Source of the DNA: Plantago major
Lineage: Eukaryota; Streptophyta; Magnoliopsida; Lamiales; Plantaginaceae
DNA length: 64,000 nt
Direction: 5' to 3'
NCBI GenBank assembly: GCA_026545765.1
Contig: CM048840.1
Location: 1,571,265-1,635,264 of the forward strand
Position numbers and translations under genes: made by a program. The stretch's first letter is position 1. Each line of letters starts with the position of its first letter. Below the pieces are notes generated by a model. That model worked only from the letters and a program-made list of their open reading frames with translations. It was not told the DNA's origin and ran no database searches. Below, piece after piece: positions 10,315 through 22,508 of the stretch.

Positions 10315-11777
10315 TCAAATAGTGCATAGACCAAGAGACCTTCTCAAACTGAAGAATCTCTCCTTATCAAGAGGCTTTGTGAAAATGTCAGCTAACTGAT
10401 TTGTGGTATCAATGTGTTGTATGTCAATAATTTGTTTGGTGACCAAGTCTCTAAGAAAATGGTGTCGAATGTCTATATACTTGGTGCGTGAGTGTTGAAC
10501 TGGATTCTTGGAAATATGAATGGCACTTAAGTTATCACAAAACATCAAGAGAGTGTCACTTTGGAACCCATATTCATGTAGCATATTATTCAGCCAAATT
10601 AGTTGAGACACACAACTCCCAGCAGCTACATATTCAGATTCAGCAGTTGAGAGAGACACACAATTTTGTTTCTTACTATACCATGACACAAGATTTGGTC
10701 CAAGATAAAAACAACCTCCACTAGTTGATTTTCGATCATCTAAGTCACCAAACAATCGTAATCACTAAATCCCAACAGATTAGTGTTTGAATCACATGCA
10801 TACCATAATCCAAGATTAACAGTTCCTGATATATATCTAATGATTCTTTTGACAGCAGTTAAATGAGATGTTGTGGGTTTGGATTGATACCTGGCACATA
10901 CACAAACAGAGAACATGATGTTAGGTCTGGTGGCTGAGAGATACATGAGACTTCCAATCATTGATCTATACAATGTTGGGTCAACATCGTCCCCAACATC
11001 AGTTTTGCTGAGTTCAGAGCAGTAGCCATGGGAGTACTGCAAGGTTTGGCATTTTCCAGACCAAATTTTGTGATAAGATTCTTGGCATATTTCTCTTGAG
11101 AGATAAAGAGGCCATCCTGCTTCACAGATTCTGAGCCCCAAGAAGAAACTGAGTTCACCAATCATACTCATCTCAAAGGTTCCTGTCATGGCTTGAACAA
11201 ACTTTTCTAGCAAAGAGGGGTTAGTAGCACCAAAGACAATATCATCAACATAGATTTGAGCAATGCAAATGTCCTTTCCTTTCCTGAGGATAAACAGAGT
11301 TTGATCTTCCTCACCCCTCTTAAATCCTAATCCAACTAGGAATTCAGTCAGTCTAGCCTACCAAGCACGAGGGGCTTGTTTCAAACCATACAATGCTTTT
11401 CTTAGTTTAAAAACATGGTCAGGGTAAAGAGGATCTTCAAACCCTCCAGGTTGTTCAACATACACTTCTTTGTCAATGTAGCCATTCAAGAAAGCTCCTT
11501 TAACATCCATTTGTTTGAGTTTTATTTTAAGACAACATGCTATGGCTAGGAGCAAGCGAATGGATTCTAGTCTAGCAACAGGAGCGAAGGTTTCATCAAA
11601 ATCTATGCATTCTACTTCAGTGTAACCTTGAGCAACCAATCTGGCTTTGTTTTTTACAACTACCCCTTTCTCATCACTCTTATTTTTGAAAATCCACTTG
11701 GTTCCTATGACATTTATGTTATGGGGGGCGGGGAACAAGAGTCCAGACTTCATTTGTTTGAAATTGAAGAAGCTCAT
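10315..11777 (-). pseudogene. Copia reverse transcriptase and RNase H, broken
   Basis: The RT starts in the 11777-11358 frame (INVIGTKWIFKNKSDEKG, ARLVAQGYTE, QMDVKGAFLNGYI, LYGLKQAPRAW). A TAG at 11358 follows PRAW. The catalytic YVDD lies near 11250-11260. Between 11161 and 10958 the reading frame shifts out and back. A further shift near 10745 leads into RNase H (10755-10315: DRKSTSGGCFYLG, STAESEYVAA, DNLSAIHISKNPVQHSRTK, QLADIFTKPL), which ends pol. The family copies retrotransposon RNA into DNA in cytoplasmic particles; this copy cannot do so. Confidence 0.9.
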
Positions 11778-13177
11778 CTTGCATTGCTTCTATCCAAAAA
11801 TCATCAGTAAGGGCTTCTTTCACATTTTTAGGTTCAATTAAAGAAACAAAGCACGAGGAACTTACAGAGTGACAGATTTCAGCAAGTCTGAGTGTCTCCT
11901 TGTAGTTTTTGCGCGTGTTTCCCCTCAGTGTCCTCCCTCCTGGATTTCCAATTACCTAGGAACTGGGATGATCTTTGCAAATTCTGGGAGGAGGATCCTT
12001 ACGTGAGTCAGGGTGCGTAGGTGCAGCATTAATGCCAGAGGCATTATCAGATTCAGCCTCAGTCTCACTGTGGGGATCAGCTTGTTCTTCATCAACAGGA
12101 GTGGAAATCTGGGATGTTGAACTGAATGTTGAGTCAACATTGCACAGGGGGGATGTTGGCACAACATTGCCCACATCATGGGTTCTTTCACTTTGATCAG
12201 CAGCAGGAGTCATAGTGTCTGGAACGTTCCCATGTGTAGAAGAGTCAGGGGTTGTGTCAATAACCTGTTCAGCACCTGCAGAGATCTTCTTCTATGCAGA
12301 GGGCTCAGAGTCATCAGAGGAAACATTCACAGATTCTTGTATAGTTTGCAATCTAGGATTGTATATTCTATACGCATGACTATTTTGTGAGTACCCTACA
12401 AAGATTCCTTTGTCACTTTTAGCATCAAACTTCCCTAGATGTTCCCTATCATTGAGTATGTAACACACACATCCAAAGACATGAAAGTACTTAAGATTGG
12501 GTTTTCTACCTTTCAAAATCTCATAGGGAGTGGTCAGAGTACCTGGACGAAGATAGACACGATTGATTATGTGACAAGCAGTGTTCATAGCTTCAACCCA
12601 CAACCTTTTTGACAGGTTCATTGAGCTCAACATCACTCTGGCCATTTCTTGAAGAGTCCTGTTTTTCCTTTCAGCAACACCATTTTGCTGTGGTGTCTTA
12701 GGAGCTGAGTATTCATGCATGATCCCTTTCTTTTCACAGTACTTATCAAAAAATTGATTCTCAAATTCTTTACGATGGTCAGATCGAATTCTTTGGACCA
12801 TAGTAGATCTTGACACAACATTTTGCATGCCAGTTTTTGAAGGATTCAAAAGTTTCAGATTTTTCTTTCAAAAAATTGACCCAAGTGTATCTAGAGAAAT
12901 CATCAACTATAACATAGATATACCAGGATCCTCCCAAACTTTTAGCTTCTACAGGACCCATGAGATCCATATGCAAGAGTTCAAAGCAGTTAAAAGTACC
13001 TCTTTTTTGTCCTTCAACCTGGAGTGGCTGGTGTACTGCCTTGGTTTGTTTTCCCATAAGACAGTCACCACACACATGCTTCCCTGCATTGGTAAGCTTC
13101 GGCACACCTGTCACCACATTGTTTTTATGATCTTCTCCAGATTCCTGTAATTGACATGTCCCAATTTCTTGTGCCAC
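11778..13177 (-). pseudogene. Copia integrase, broken
   Basis: The zinc-binding part (WHKKLGHVNYRNLEKI ... VCGDCLMGKQ) spans the frame change at 13177/13111. The catalytic core follows with LLHMDLMGP and VDDFSRYTWV (aspartates) and, after a second frame change near 12800-12850, SAPKTPQQNGVAERKNRT with the catalytic Glu. The C-terminal GKFDAKSDKGIFVGYS block is typical of copia integrases. The frame then continues through an in-frame stop at 12292 into a low-complexity Ser/Pro/Glu linker (12213-11956) before RT. Confidence 0.88.
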
Positions 13178-13680
13178 AATGTTGCATCATCATGTTGAGC
13201 AACATTGCACTTGAGAGGAACGTCCATCACATAGCAGTTGTCCTGAGATCTAACACCTGTCATCACAGTTAATTTGTCCACACAACTATAAACTTTGCAA
13301 GAACGTTTATCAAACTTGACTTTCAGATCATCATCACACAGGTGGCTTATACTGACAAGATTAGCCGTTAAACCCTCAACAAGAAGAACATTTGAAAGTT
13401 TAGGATATCCTTTAAGGCACAGTGTTCCCTTTCCAAGGATATTGCTTTGGTATCCTCCTCCATATGTCACTGTACCTGTCTTTTGAGCGACAAAATTTGA
13501 CAAGTTTGACGGGTTACCGGTCATGTGCCTAGAGCAACCACTGTCGAAGTACCATTTTCCTGCATTGTTAGGAGAAGTAGCAACAGAGAAAGCAACATTG
13601 CAAGTATGTATTTCTTTAGCTACCCAAATCTGGTTCGAAACATTCTTGTGTTTTCTTATCTGTCCTGGAGGTTTACCTCA
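13111..13680 (-). pseudogene. Copia aspartic protease region, interrupted by a stop
   Basis: FDSGCSRHMTG near 13555-13520 is the copia protease active-site block (D-S-G). The frame continues to IIKTMW at 13111, and a TGA at 13678-13680 separates it from the upstream gag-pol part in the same frame. Confidence 0.8.
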
Positions 13681-15620
13681 TTTAGGAGAACCAGGGATAG
13701 ACTTCAGAGACTTAGGATTACATCTTCCAGTCTCTGTTGAAGTGGATGTTGTCACAACATCGCAACTAACATCAGAATCACTGTTTTGTTTGCTAGAAGC
13801 AAGAAGGGAGGGATTCTTGGTAAGGTCACTGAGGTTGGAGGAATCAACATGTTCCCTTTTTAAGTCCTTTTGGTACTTGAAACAGTAAGGTTTTTTGTGA
13901 CCAAGTTTGTGACAGTAAGTGCACACAAAAAATTCTTTTTCTTTGACAAACACAGGACCTTTTATGAGCTCAGAAAGAGGTTTGACAACTTCGGGTATCG
14001 TGGTTAATAAAGGTTTCATGTTGCACCCAAGTTTCTTATCAAAAGAAGCATCATAACTACCAGTGTACCCTAGACCAGTAGTCCCATCATTATCCATATC
14101 AAGCATATCATTAAGTCTAGAAGTAGAGGAGTTCCACTTTGCAATTACCTTCTTTTCATTAGATAGTTCAGTGGTTACCTTGAACAGTTCAGTGTCCTTC
14201 TTTGTCGACTTCGGTTTGACAATGGTGTCTTTCGATTGTAGTTCTCCTTCGCTTTTCTTGAGGAGTTTTCCGAGAGTCTTCCATTCATCAAGAGTTTCAT
14301 ACATCTGTTGCATCCTTCACCATTTGTTCCAAGACTTCCTCTTCTGAAGGACTATCTGTATCAAAATCCACAGAACCATGTACACACAAAACATCAGAGA
14401 TTCCTGATTTCTCAGGGTTGGTTAGTGTCAAAATTTCACAGTTCTCAGAATCATCATAGTCAAAGAAGATTTCTACTCCTGATGTTGTATTGTCGATGTT
14501 GTCCCAACATTGGTCATCAACATTGTAAGTGGATGAACGAATTGGTAGTTGAATCATCTTCTTTTTCTTCATCTTCATGTTCTTCATCTGAAACATCACT
14601 GAGACAAGCAAGAAGATTCTTTTTCTCTTTTCTGAGATTGTTAGCACATTCATTTTGATAATGACCCCACCCTTGGCATTCAAAACATCTAATCTTACTA
14701 AGAGGAGTGCGATCAAAATCAGATTCAGAGCTAGTCTTGGAAGCAGAACCAGTTTTGAAAGTATTGGTTTTCTTTTTGAAATTTTTTGTTCCACTTGAGG
14801 ATCCTTGACCAGAGTTTTTTCTGAATTTAAGTTTGTTGAACTTCCTCACAAGATTGTTGAAAGCTTCCTCAGTCATATTGTCAGACTCATCACTACTACT
14901 ATCAGGCTCTGAAGATTTAGCTTTAGATTTAGAGTGAAGGGAGATACTATGAGTTTTCATACCTTGTCTCTCATATTCATTTAATTCAAAAAAATTTAAA
15001 TTGTTCAATAGGGTGTGAAAATCCATAGTTGCCAAGTTATGAGTGTCTTCCAAAATAGTGACTTTGGTATTAAATCTTGAGGAAAGAGATCGAACAGCTT
15101 TGGAAACAAGTTGCCTATTAGAAATAGCTTCTCCCAGTCTTTGGACTTCATTGGAGAGAGTTAAAAGTTTTTCAAAATAAGAGTCAATTGTTTCTTCCTC
15201 CGCCATTCTTAGATTTTCAAATTGAGACCAAAGCATTCTAAGTTTAGTTTGTTTGACACTAGCATCCCCTTCACAATGACTCTGAAGTAAATCCCAAGCT
15301 TGTTTTGCAGTAGTGCAGTTTTGAATAATTTTAAACATATGAGCATCTACATGACCAAAAATAGCATTTAAGGCCTTTTCATTGTAAGAGCTAAGAAGTA
15401 TGTCACCTGCAGGAAGCGTTCTTGAGAATGGGGACAATGTCACCATCAAGATCGTCCTTCGATTAGCTGTGTATCCTTCCAGAATGGATCTCCAAGCACG
15501 GCCATCAAGGGACTTGATGTAAGTCCTCATCCGGATTTGCCAGTAATGGTAGTTGGACCCATCAAGCACAAGAGGTCTGTTGTAGTTTGCATCCATTGCA
15601 GTAGTACCAAATCCAGACAC
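13678..15620 (-). pseudogene. Copia gag, with a second zinc knuckle downstream
   Basis: From MSGFGTTAMDANYNRPLVLD (ATG at 15620) the frame runs 367 codons to 14517. It has the gag helical region (LDGSNYHYWQIRMRTYIKSL, SHCEGDASVKQTKLRMLW, ESIDSYFEKL-like block) and a CCHC knuckle CFECQGWGHYQNEC near 14690-14650. A frame change in the acidic stretch near 14560-14520 leads to DDQCWDNID, then near 14313 back to another frame with a coiled coil and a second C-x2-C...H knuckle (CTYCHKLGHKKPYC, near 13920-13880). Two knuckles in a long gag fit Sireviruses. Confidence 0.85.
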
Positions 15621-15632
15621 CAGTAGTTAGGT

Positions 15633-15649
15633 GGCTGGCTCTTATACCA
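15633..15649 (-). promoter_or_regulatory. Primer-binding site of the copia element
   Basis: On the minus strand TGGTATAAGAGCCAGCC, two bases inside the 5' LTR, matches the usual plant initiator-Met tRNA primer site TGGTATCAGAGC with one difference. Confidence 0.85.
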
Positions 15650-15651
15650 CT

Positions 15652-16507
15652 TGTTAGAACGTAGGATCCCGGATTGGTACTTAGAACAAGATCAATAGAC
15701 AATGTTGACAACAATGTTGTTCAACAATGTCTTCAACACAATAAACAATAGGCAGCGGATGAATAAGAATAAACTTCTATTACCAAGCCAACAATATATA
15801 AATATGTTGGCCACGCCTTTAGGCAAAATATCTACTGACAGGAAAAGTAGATCTAATCAACTAGGTTTAATACAATCACAGATGATTGATTAAACAACCA
15901 AAACCAGCCCTAGAAGAACTAACAGTAAAAGCTATTCTAGGTCGAAGTTTGAAAGAGTTATTCCAACAATGAATACTCTTAGACAAACTCCAAAGCTAGT
16001 AGAAAAGAAGTAGCCTAAACTCTTTAATAAAATCTTGATAGACAACAAAGAAGGCATCACAATTGCTCGGCTGAGTCCTTGTATATATACTTGATATATG
16101 GACAGCTTCCATCCAATTCGAAATGCAATAGGATCTCAGCAGGGGCAAAGGCAATTTCCTTTTTCTTGTTTTCTTCAATATACGCATAGAAGGAATTTTC
16201 AATATTTTGATTCTTCATAAAATATATTCCTTCTCGCTTTCACCACAAGTTGTTCTTTTTCCTTAAATCATCTCTTGTTCGATTAGTGAATACTTCCAGT
16301 CCAAGTTTCCTGTCCAATGTGCTTTGTTCTTGATGTCGACTGCAATGTTATATCTCCAATGTTATGCCAGCATTGAATTCTATCCTGTCACAATGTTATA
16401 CAACATTGGTAGTCCTGCAGCTTCACAAACAACAACAACAAACAGAAACTTGGAACTGATTATTGAAAGACAAGATTATCAAAATACAAATGCATACTGC
16501 ACTTTCA
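15652..16507 (-). repeat. 5' LTR of the copia element
   Basis: 856 bp. The minus-strand TATA core is at about 16081-16090. It carries the longer form of the palindromic CAATGTTG cluster at 15697-15730. Confidence 0.9.
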
Positions 16508-16512
16508 GATAG
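16508..16512. repeat. Right target-site duplication GATAG
   Basis: Identical to 5966-5970. Confidence 0.9.
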
Positions 16513-16762
16513 TGTTAAGTACACTCCGTTGCGTATATGAATAAAATTTATTACTTGCTTTTTTGTCACTTGAACACTAGATTTCATAATTATGAACTGA
16601 AAGATAGAAGTTGTATTGATTTGACGGAAATTCAATTACAACTTGTGGACTGTACGGCCAATGACAAAAGAGTTAACAAAAACAGAACTGACGGAGTTCC
16701 GCATAATGAACAATTTAATCCTAAAATGTCCCAACAACTGGCGGAGTCCCGTGTAAGCAACC
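16513..16762. other. Gypsy 3' region between integrase and the copia insertion
   Basis: Non-coding. AATAAA near 16540 could serve plus-strand transcripts from the 5168 promoter before the copia insertion. Nothing else is apparent. Confidence 0.4.
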
Positions 16763-17879
16763 CTACGCATAGAACTTTTCGAGGTTCCTAGCATTCCAAG
16801 TACGCTTGAGTGGGTGTCCGTACTCGTCCTCCAATTCGTAGCTTCCGTTCACTCTCGCACCGACAATCTTGTAAGGTCCTTCCCATTTAGGCTTAAGCTT
16901 TCCAACATTGCTCAAGATATCAGCTAGGCGGAGCACTAGGTCTCCGACCTGCAAGTCCTTCGATTGAACATGCCTGTTGTAGGCCCGGGTTGCAGTTGCT
17001 TGGTACCTGTGGATATTAGCCAATGCTTCAGTTCTTTTCTGTTCCAGCATGTCTAGATCGAATATCCGAGCTTCATGATTGACGGAATCACTGAACTCTT
17101 GGACCCTCATAGTCTCAACGGCAATTTCCGCTGGTATGACTGCCTCTGAGCCATAAACCAAGGCAAATGGAGTCTCTCTAGTCGCGGTCCACGCAGTGGT
17201 GCGATGAGCGCACAATGCGCCATCTAGATCATCCGCCCAACTTTCTTGAGAAGTTCTCAGCCGCTTCTCCAGGATCTTAACAATTGTCTTGTTCGTGGAC
17301 TCAGCTTGTCCGTTGGCTTGTGGGTATCCGACAGACGTGAAGCGTTGTTCGATCTTGAAAGATGCCAACCATTCCTTGAGCCGGTTGCCCAAAAATTGAG
17401 CATCATTGTCCGAGACAAGAACTCTGGGTAGGCCAAAGCGATAAATGATGTTTTTCCAAATGAAGGTCCGCACTCGACTTTCTGTGATAGTTGCCACAGC
17501 TTCAGCTTCTACCCATTTGGTGAAATATTCCACGGCCACAATTAAGAAATTCTTCTGTTGAGTGCCCCATGGGAATGGTCCGACGATATCGATGCCCCCA
17601 TTGATCAAACGGACACGCTATGACTGACGGAATCATAGGGTGTGTCGGACGATGGGGAATATTCGCATAATATTGACAATCAGGACATTTCCGGGCAAAG
17701 CTGGCGGAATCCTTATCAATGGTAGGCCAGTAGTAGCCCTGTCGGATGATCTTCTGAGCTAGAGTTCGTCCCCCGGAATGGCTGCCGTAGCTTCCGCTGT
17801 GGATTTCTTCCAACACAGTCTTCGCCTCTTGCGGGTCTAAACATCTCAAGTGAGTCCCAGCAAAGGATCTCTTGTACAA
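16763..17879 (-). pseudogene. Gypsy integrase, frameshifted
   Basis: The N-terminal zinc-binding part (17879-17502: EIHSGSYGSHSGGRTLAQKI, GYYWPTIDKD, CPDCQYY) leads by a frame change near 17610-17560 into the core (17608-16763). The core shows GGIDIVGPFP, VSDNDAQF and SVGYPQANGQAESTNKTI with the D-D-E residues, and the C-terminal half ends KPKWEGPYKIV...RTWNARNLEKFYA, usual for Tat-type elements. The core frame alone is uninterrupted for 281 codons. Confidence 0.9.
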
Positions 17880-18590
17880 ATCTTCTCCAAGTATAAAATA
17901 CTTCTTGACTCCTTCGGATCAGATGGTAATGATCTGTCCTTGAGATAACTAAAGATATCAGTCATCCAGTTTCTTCCTGTTTCAGTTATCATAACACTGG
18001 GAGTAGGACCCATGACGGATGAGTCCGTAATAGTGAGTAGAATAACCCTCCTCAGGTTCAGAGCGGTCATTGCGGATGATGCATACTTCGCCAGAGCGTC
18101 CGCTCTTTCGTTCCATGCCCTATCAAAACTTCTCCAGGGTGAACTCATCAAAGAGACTGACTTCCTGCTTAAGTAGTTCAAGGTACTTGATCATCGAAGG
18201 GCCTTTTGTGGCAAAAGCACCAGAAAATTGGGCTTCAACCATTTGTGAGTCCGCGTATGCTTTGAGTTTCCGGATCTGCAGAGACTTGGCTAGACGCAGT
18301 CCGACTAATAGTGCTTCATACTCAGCCTCATTATTGGTGACTTTGAATTCCAAGGATATCGCATAGTCGAGTTCCGCACCATCGGGGCTCTTAAAATAGA
18401 TTCCAATTCCACCTACTCTTCCAGTGGAGGAACCATCCACTTCCAATGTCCAAACATCGGAGGGGTGTTCCTTGGCTTGGAGGTCTTCTGTAAGCTCCTG
18501 AGATTCCAACCTGTGTTCCTCCCTCTCTTTAATATCCGGACCAGAGTTGTTGGTACCTAATTCCCTTGTGATATCATCAAGAAGGAACAT
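17846..18590 (-). pseudogene. Archaeal-type RNase H of the gypsy element
   Basis: The domain begins WTLEVDGSSTGRVGGIGIYF (first catalytic Asp), continues FKVTNNEAEYEALLVGLRLA (Glu) and KAYADSQMVEAQ (second Asp), and after a frame change near 18125 reaches DRAWNERADALAKYAS (last Asp/Asn block). Such a second RNase H is characteristic of the Tat lineage. The remainder to 17846 links it to integrase. Confidence 0.85.
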
Positions 18591-20462
18591 TTGGTTGACC
18601 CGAGTTTCCTCCCATGATGCAGTCAGAGACTGATTAATGAATTGAGCATCATCAAGGTTTTCTGGGTTGATCGTTGGCGGAACTGGCTTTCGTATGACCT
18701 GCTTGGTGATAAAGCATTCAAATGACTATTTGTCCGGGACTTTCTCTGAATCCACTTCAGGGTACTCCACTAGGAAGTCAGCAACAACTTGAGCCTTCTT
18801 GGCTGTCGGAGCCTGGTAGCTAATGTCGTATTCGCTCAGCTCAATTGCCCATTTAGAGAGTCGTCCGGATTGGTCAGGCTTTCCCAGGACCTCGTTGAGG
18901 TTCCTCGGATGAGGCAGATCTAGGATTGCCTTGATCTTTTCGGGATTTGCGCTTATCCCTCTCTCTGTGACCATGTAACCTAAAAACTTTCCGCCTTTCA
19001 CTCCGAAGGTGCACTTTTCCGGATTCTGCTTCATCCCGTACTTCCTGAGGATAGCGAAGCATTTGTTCAAGTGCTCGACATGTTGTTCTTCAGTTTTGCT
19101 CTTAACGAGCATGTCATCCACATGCACCTCCATGGTTTTGCCAATCTCTTCCTTGAACATCTGGTTCACCAGTCGTTGGTAAGTTGCTCCCACATTTTTC
19201 AATCCGAAGGGCATCACTTTAAAGCAATACACTCCTCCTGCAGCAAAGAAAGCTGTTTTCTTGATGTCCTCCTGGGCCATCCGAATCTGGTAAAAGCCTT
19301 GATATGCGTCCATGAAACTCAGTAACGCACATCCGGCCATGGAGTCAACCAATTGATCTATCCGTGGCAAAGGGTACGGATCCTTTGGGCAAAACTTATT
19401 TGGCCTAGTGAAATCATTGCACATCCGCCATTTGCCTGGCGATTTTTCTACCAGAACCACGTTGCAAACCCAATCAGAATAACGGACTTCTTCAATATGC
19501 CCTGTCTTCAGGAGTCGATCAACTTCAGCGGATATGATGGCATCCTTGATCGGACCAAAATCTTTTCTCTTTTGACAGATATACTTGATCGAGGGATCCA
19601 TGTTCAGACGGTGAATAGCAATCCTCGGATCTATCCCCTTTAGGTCTTCAGTACTCCAAGCAAATACATCACTGTTATCTCGGAGACAAGCAATGAGCTT
19701 CATTTCTACTTCCGCATTCATTTCTGTTCCGATTCTAGTCTTCTTATCCGGGCTTCCAACAACAAGCTCAACTTCCTTGAGAGTTTCATGAGGCTCGATC
19801 CGTGCAGTTTTAGGAAACTTGTCCTTCTGGCTCCCTACTCCAATGTGTGGATTCTCCTTTTTTGATGGGAGAACAACTGGCGGATCAGGGGTCACTGTGA
19901 CTGCCAATACGGGCGCGGATGCTCTCCTTGTGGACATAATATAGCATTCCCAAGCTTCTCGGATGTTCCCCATTTCCTCTCCAACTCCCCACGGGGTCGG
20001 GAATTTCATCCTATTATGGAGGGTGGAAGGTATAGCTCGGAATTGATTGAGTCCCGGACGACCAAAGATGGCATTGTAGTCGAAAGTTCGGTCCACCACT
20101 ACAAAACGGACTTGCTGTGTCACTCTTGCGGGATGTGTCCCAAGTGAAACATGAAGCATGACACTTCATAGAGGACGGACAGTACCTCCTCCGAACCCTA
20201 ATATGGAGGTGTTGACTCTCTCATATCGGATCCCTCCCAGATTCATCTGATCTATTGTCGATTTGGAGATGATGTTCGAGGAACTCCCTGTATCTACCAG
20301 GATCTTGTTTACCCGATAAGTTGCAATGGTTAAAGAAACCACCAGCGGAACATCCGGATCATCTATGTCTTCGCCTCCTGCCGTAGGAGGAGGGATCTCA
20401 CTATCATCAAAGTATATAGCATTTGTCCCTCGAATTCTTTGGAGCAAAGATACGATCATCAT
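18591..20462 (-). pseudogene. Gypsy protease and reverse transcriptase with an internal deletion
   Basis: Protease: ILVDTGSSSNIIS (D-T-G) near 20300. A TGA at 20166 interrupts the frame, which resumes through YNAIFGRPGLNQFRAIPS into RT (YPLPRIDQLVDSMAG, FMDAYQGFYQI, MPFGLKNVGATYQRLV, VHVDDMLVKS). After FLGYMVTERGI and PHPRNLNEV the sequence jumps to GKPDQSGRLSKWAIELSEYD, so the connection region and the ordinary gypsy RNase H (roughly 150-200 residues in relatives) are missing in frame. A TAG at 18726 precedes the archaeal-type RNase H, which is in the same frame. Confidence 0.88.
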
Positions 20463-22456
20463 TGTTCCGAGATTACAGTCATCCGTTCGCTCGCGTTCCT
20501 ACTATCGCCCCCAATTGGTCCGCCTGCTATGGTGTTGATTACTCCGTTGTATGGAGGGTTCTCCATTTCAACGTCATCACCATACATGTATGGGTGTCGG
20601 TCCGTGTGAAGCGGACGGTGGCAGGGATAGATGGTGGGGTGGTGGCTCTGTAGTTCTGTCATGCCTTTTTCATTCCGTCTTATCATGTCGGGAAGGCTTA
20701 TCCGTATAGACATGCTCTTCCAACTTTCCCTCTCTTATCAAATGTTCAACCTCTATTTTCAGTTGGATGCAATCGTCCGTCTCATGACCACGGCTCTTGT
20801 GGAACTTGTAGTACCCCTTTGCATTCTTGTTTTTCTGATTATTATGAGATGGCTTTGGCCATTGGATATCCAACTTTCTCTCAACAATGGTCACCAAGAT
20901 GTCGGATCTTGGTTTGTTGAGACGAGTGTAGTCTGCGAACCGTCTTGGCGGACTCCTTTCTCTGTTGAAACCTTTATCCCTATAATCTTTCCTTGGGTCA
21001 AACTTCCCTTGGCGTTGCTCCTGCTTCATCGGCTCCTTTCCTTTCTTGGAACCAACTCTCACTGGAACATTCCTTCGGTACTCCTCTCCATACATCACTT
21101 CTTCACAGATGTCATCCAAGTGCTTTTCACTCCTCACTTCCTGATTAGAAAGTTTTCTGCGGAGCTCTGAATTGGAAGTATTAGCATCTGGTGTGGACGT
21201 TCCTTATCGTGTGGCTCAACTCGAAGAACTTCCGCGTTAAAGCGATCTAGGAAGGTCCTTAGATCTTCTTGCTCCCTTTGGATAACTTCTGCCAGATGTT
21301 CGACAGTGCGCTTTCTTCTTTTTGATTTTCCAAATCGTCCCAGAAACATGGAGGAGAGGTCCGCATATGACCTTATCGACTTGTTCGGCAAAGCAGTGTA
21401 CCAATCCATGGCCGTTCCAAAGAGAGTAGATGAGAAACTGAGAGCTTTCGTATTGTCACTCATCCCCTTGGAATCCATCTTACTGTTGTACCTTGTCAGG
21501 TGGCCAACGGGACAGGTATCCCCGTAATAGTATTCCAAGTTCGGAATCACTTGATCCAAGTTTTTGTTCCTTTCCTTTTCTCTCATGATGTCATCGCACA
21601 AAGGATTTGGCGCACTAGTAGCTATCTTCTCATGATCCTTTACCAGGCGTCCGAGATTTAGAATCTGGGCCTCCAAGGCTTTTTGTTGAGTATAGATTTC
21701 TTCCGCAGTCATCATCTCTCCCGTTCTAGGATGAATTGCTACATCCGCGGGGAGTTCGTCTAGACGGACCACTGGAATGGTTTCCGCTACATGGTCTCTA
21801 GCCCGCGGTGCTATCTGCTGCGGAACTCTAGGCTGCCCATTTCCCTCTTATTGATATGCTCTTTGTCCATTGGGGTTTCCTTCTTGCCGAGCCTGGGAAG
21901 CGGAAGTTCTCCTGTCTAGGAGGTTCCGCAAATCCTCTTGTGGTAGCTGATTCCCCAACCTTTGCTGGATCGGACGGTGCGCGTTCCTTGATAAAGCGGG
22001 CTCTACTTGCCTTGGATTAGCCACTAGCGGAGTGGCTTGTTGGGGTTGGACATTGTTAGACCCCAGACAACCCTGGATTATCGTGAGTAATCGACCGAAT
22101 TGGTTCTCACTCAATCCGAAGTCACTAGTGCGGACTACACGACCATCTGGCATGGTAAAGTGTTGACCAGGTGGAGGACCTTGAGCTTCTGCCGGAGAAA
22201 CTCGTACGATCCCCTCTCCCTGGTTCTCAGGTACAACGTTCTCAGGAATACTTCGAACTCCCCTGTGCGGAACGTCTCCTCCCTCATCTGAGGACGGGCT
22301 CGCTGTGCGACCGTCGCTCGGATATCTCCTTCCAGCGTTCCTTTCAGCCACACTGGCCCTTCGTCCCCGGGTGGGCGGACGTCCACACGGACGTGGGGGC
22401 GGAGTCCCAACACCCGCAGCACTAGTCCGTGATGTCCGTCTTGTTCTTGCCATCAT
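20459..22456 (-). pseudogene. Gypsy gag, broken
   Basis: N-terminal Arg/Pro-rich part (22456-21848) ends at a TAA and resumes in the same frame with the capsid-like domain (21772-21134: DWYTALPNKSIRSYADLSSM, FLGRFGKSKRRKRTVEHLAE, REQEDLRTFLDRFN). A frame change near 21135 leads to a basic region and a knuckle-like YYKFHKSRGHETDDC, in which the first cysteine of the usual C..H..C motif appears to be Tyr. Another change near 20690 gives PPYNGVINTIAGGPIGG, the usual gag-protease linker of Tat elements. Confidence 0.85.
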
Positions 22457-22486
22457 CCTAACTCAGTCGCGAAACCTTTTGTAAAG

Positions 22487-22505
22487 TTTCCCACAGACGG
22501 TGCCA
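22487..22505 (-). promoter_or_regulatory. Primer-binding site of the gypsy element
   Basis: On the minus strand TGGCACCGTCTGTGGGAAA begins three bases inside the LTR end. This is close to the TGGCGCCGTCTGTGGG-type site common in plant Tat elements. The exact tRNA was not determined. Confidence 0.7.
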
Positions 22506-22508
22506 AAA

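Larger units (their letters stand above)
5971..16507 (-). mobile_element. Sirevirus-like Ty1/copia retrotransposon, complete but defective
   Basis: Two LTRs (5971-6827 and 15652-16507, both TGTTAGAAC...CTTTCA) enclose gag, protease, integrase, RT, RNase H and a further 3' ORF, all on the minus strand. The primer-binding site matches initiator Met tRNA with one change. Several purine tracts sit before the 3' LTR. The extra ORF after pol, the repeated purine tracts and the gag layout fit Sireviruses. The LTRs differ by roughly 15 substitutions and two small indels by eye (near 2 percent), a fairly young insertion. Gag ends in a frame change, and pol is broken by at least three stops and five or more frame changes. 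Confidence 0.9.
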
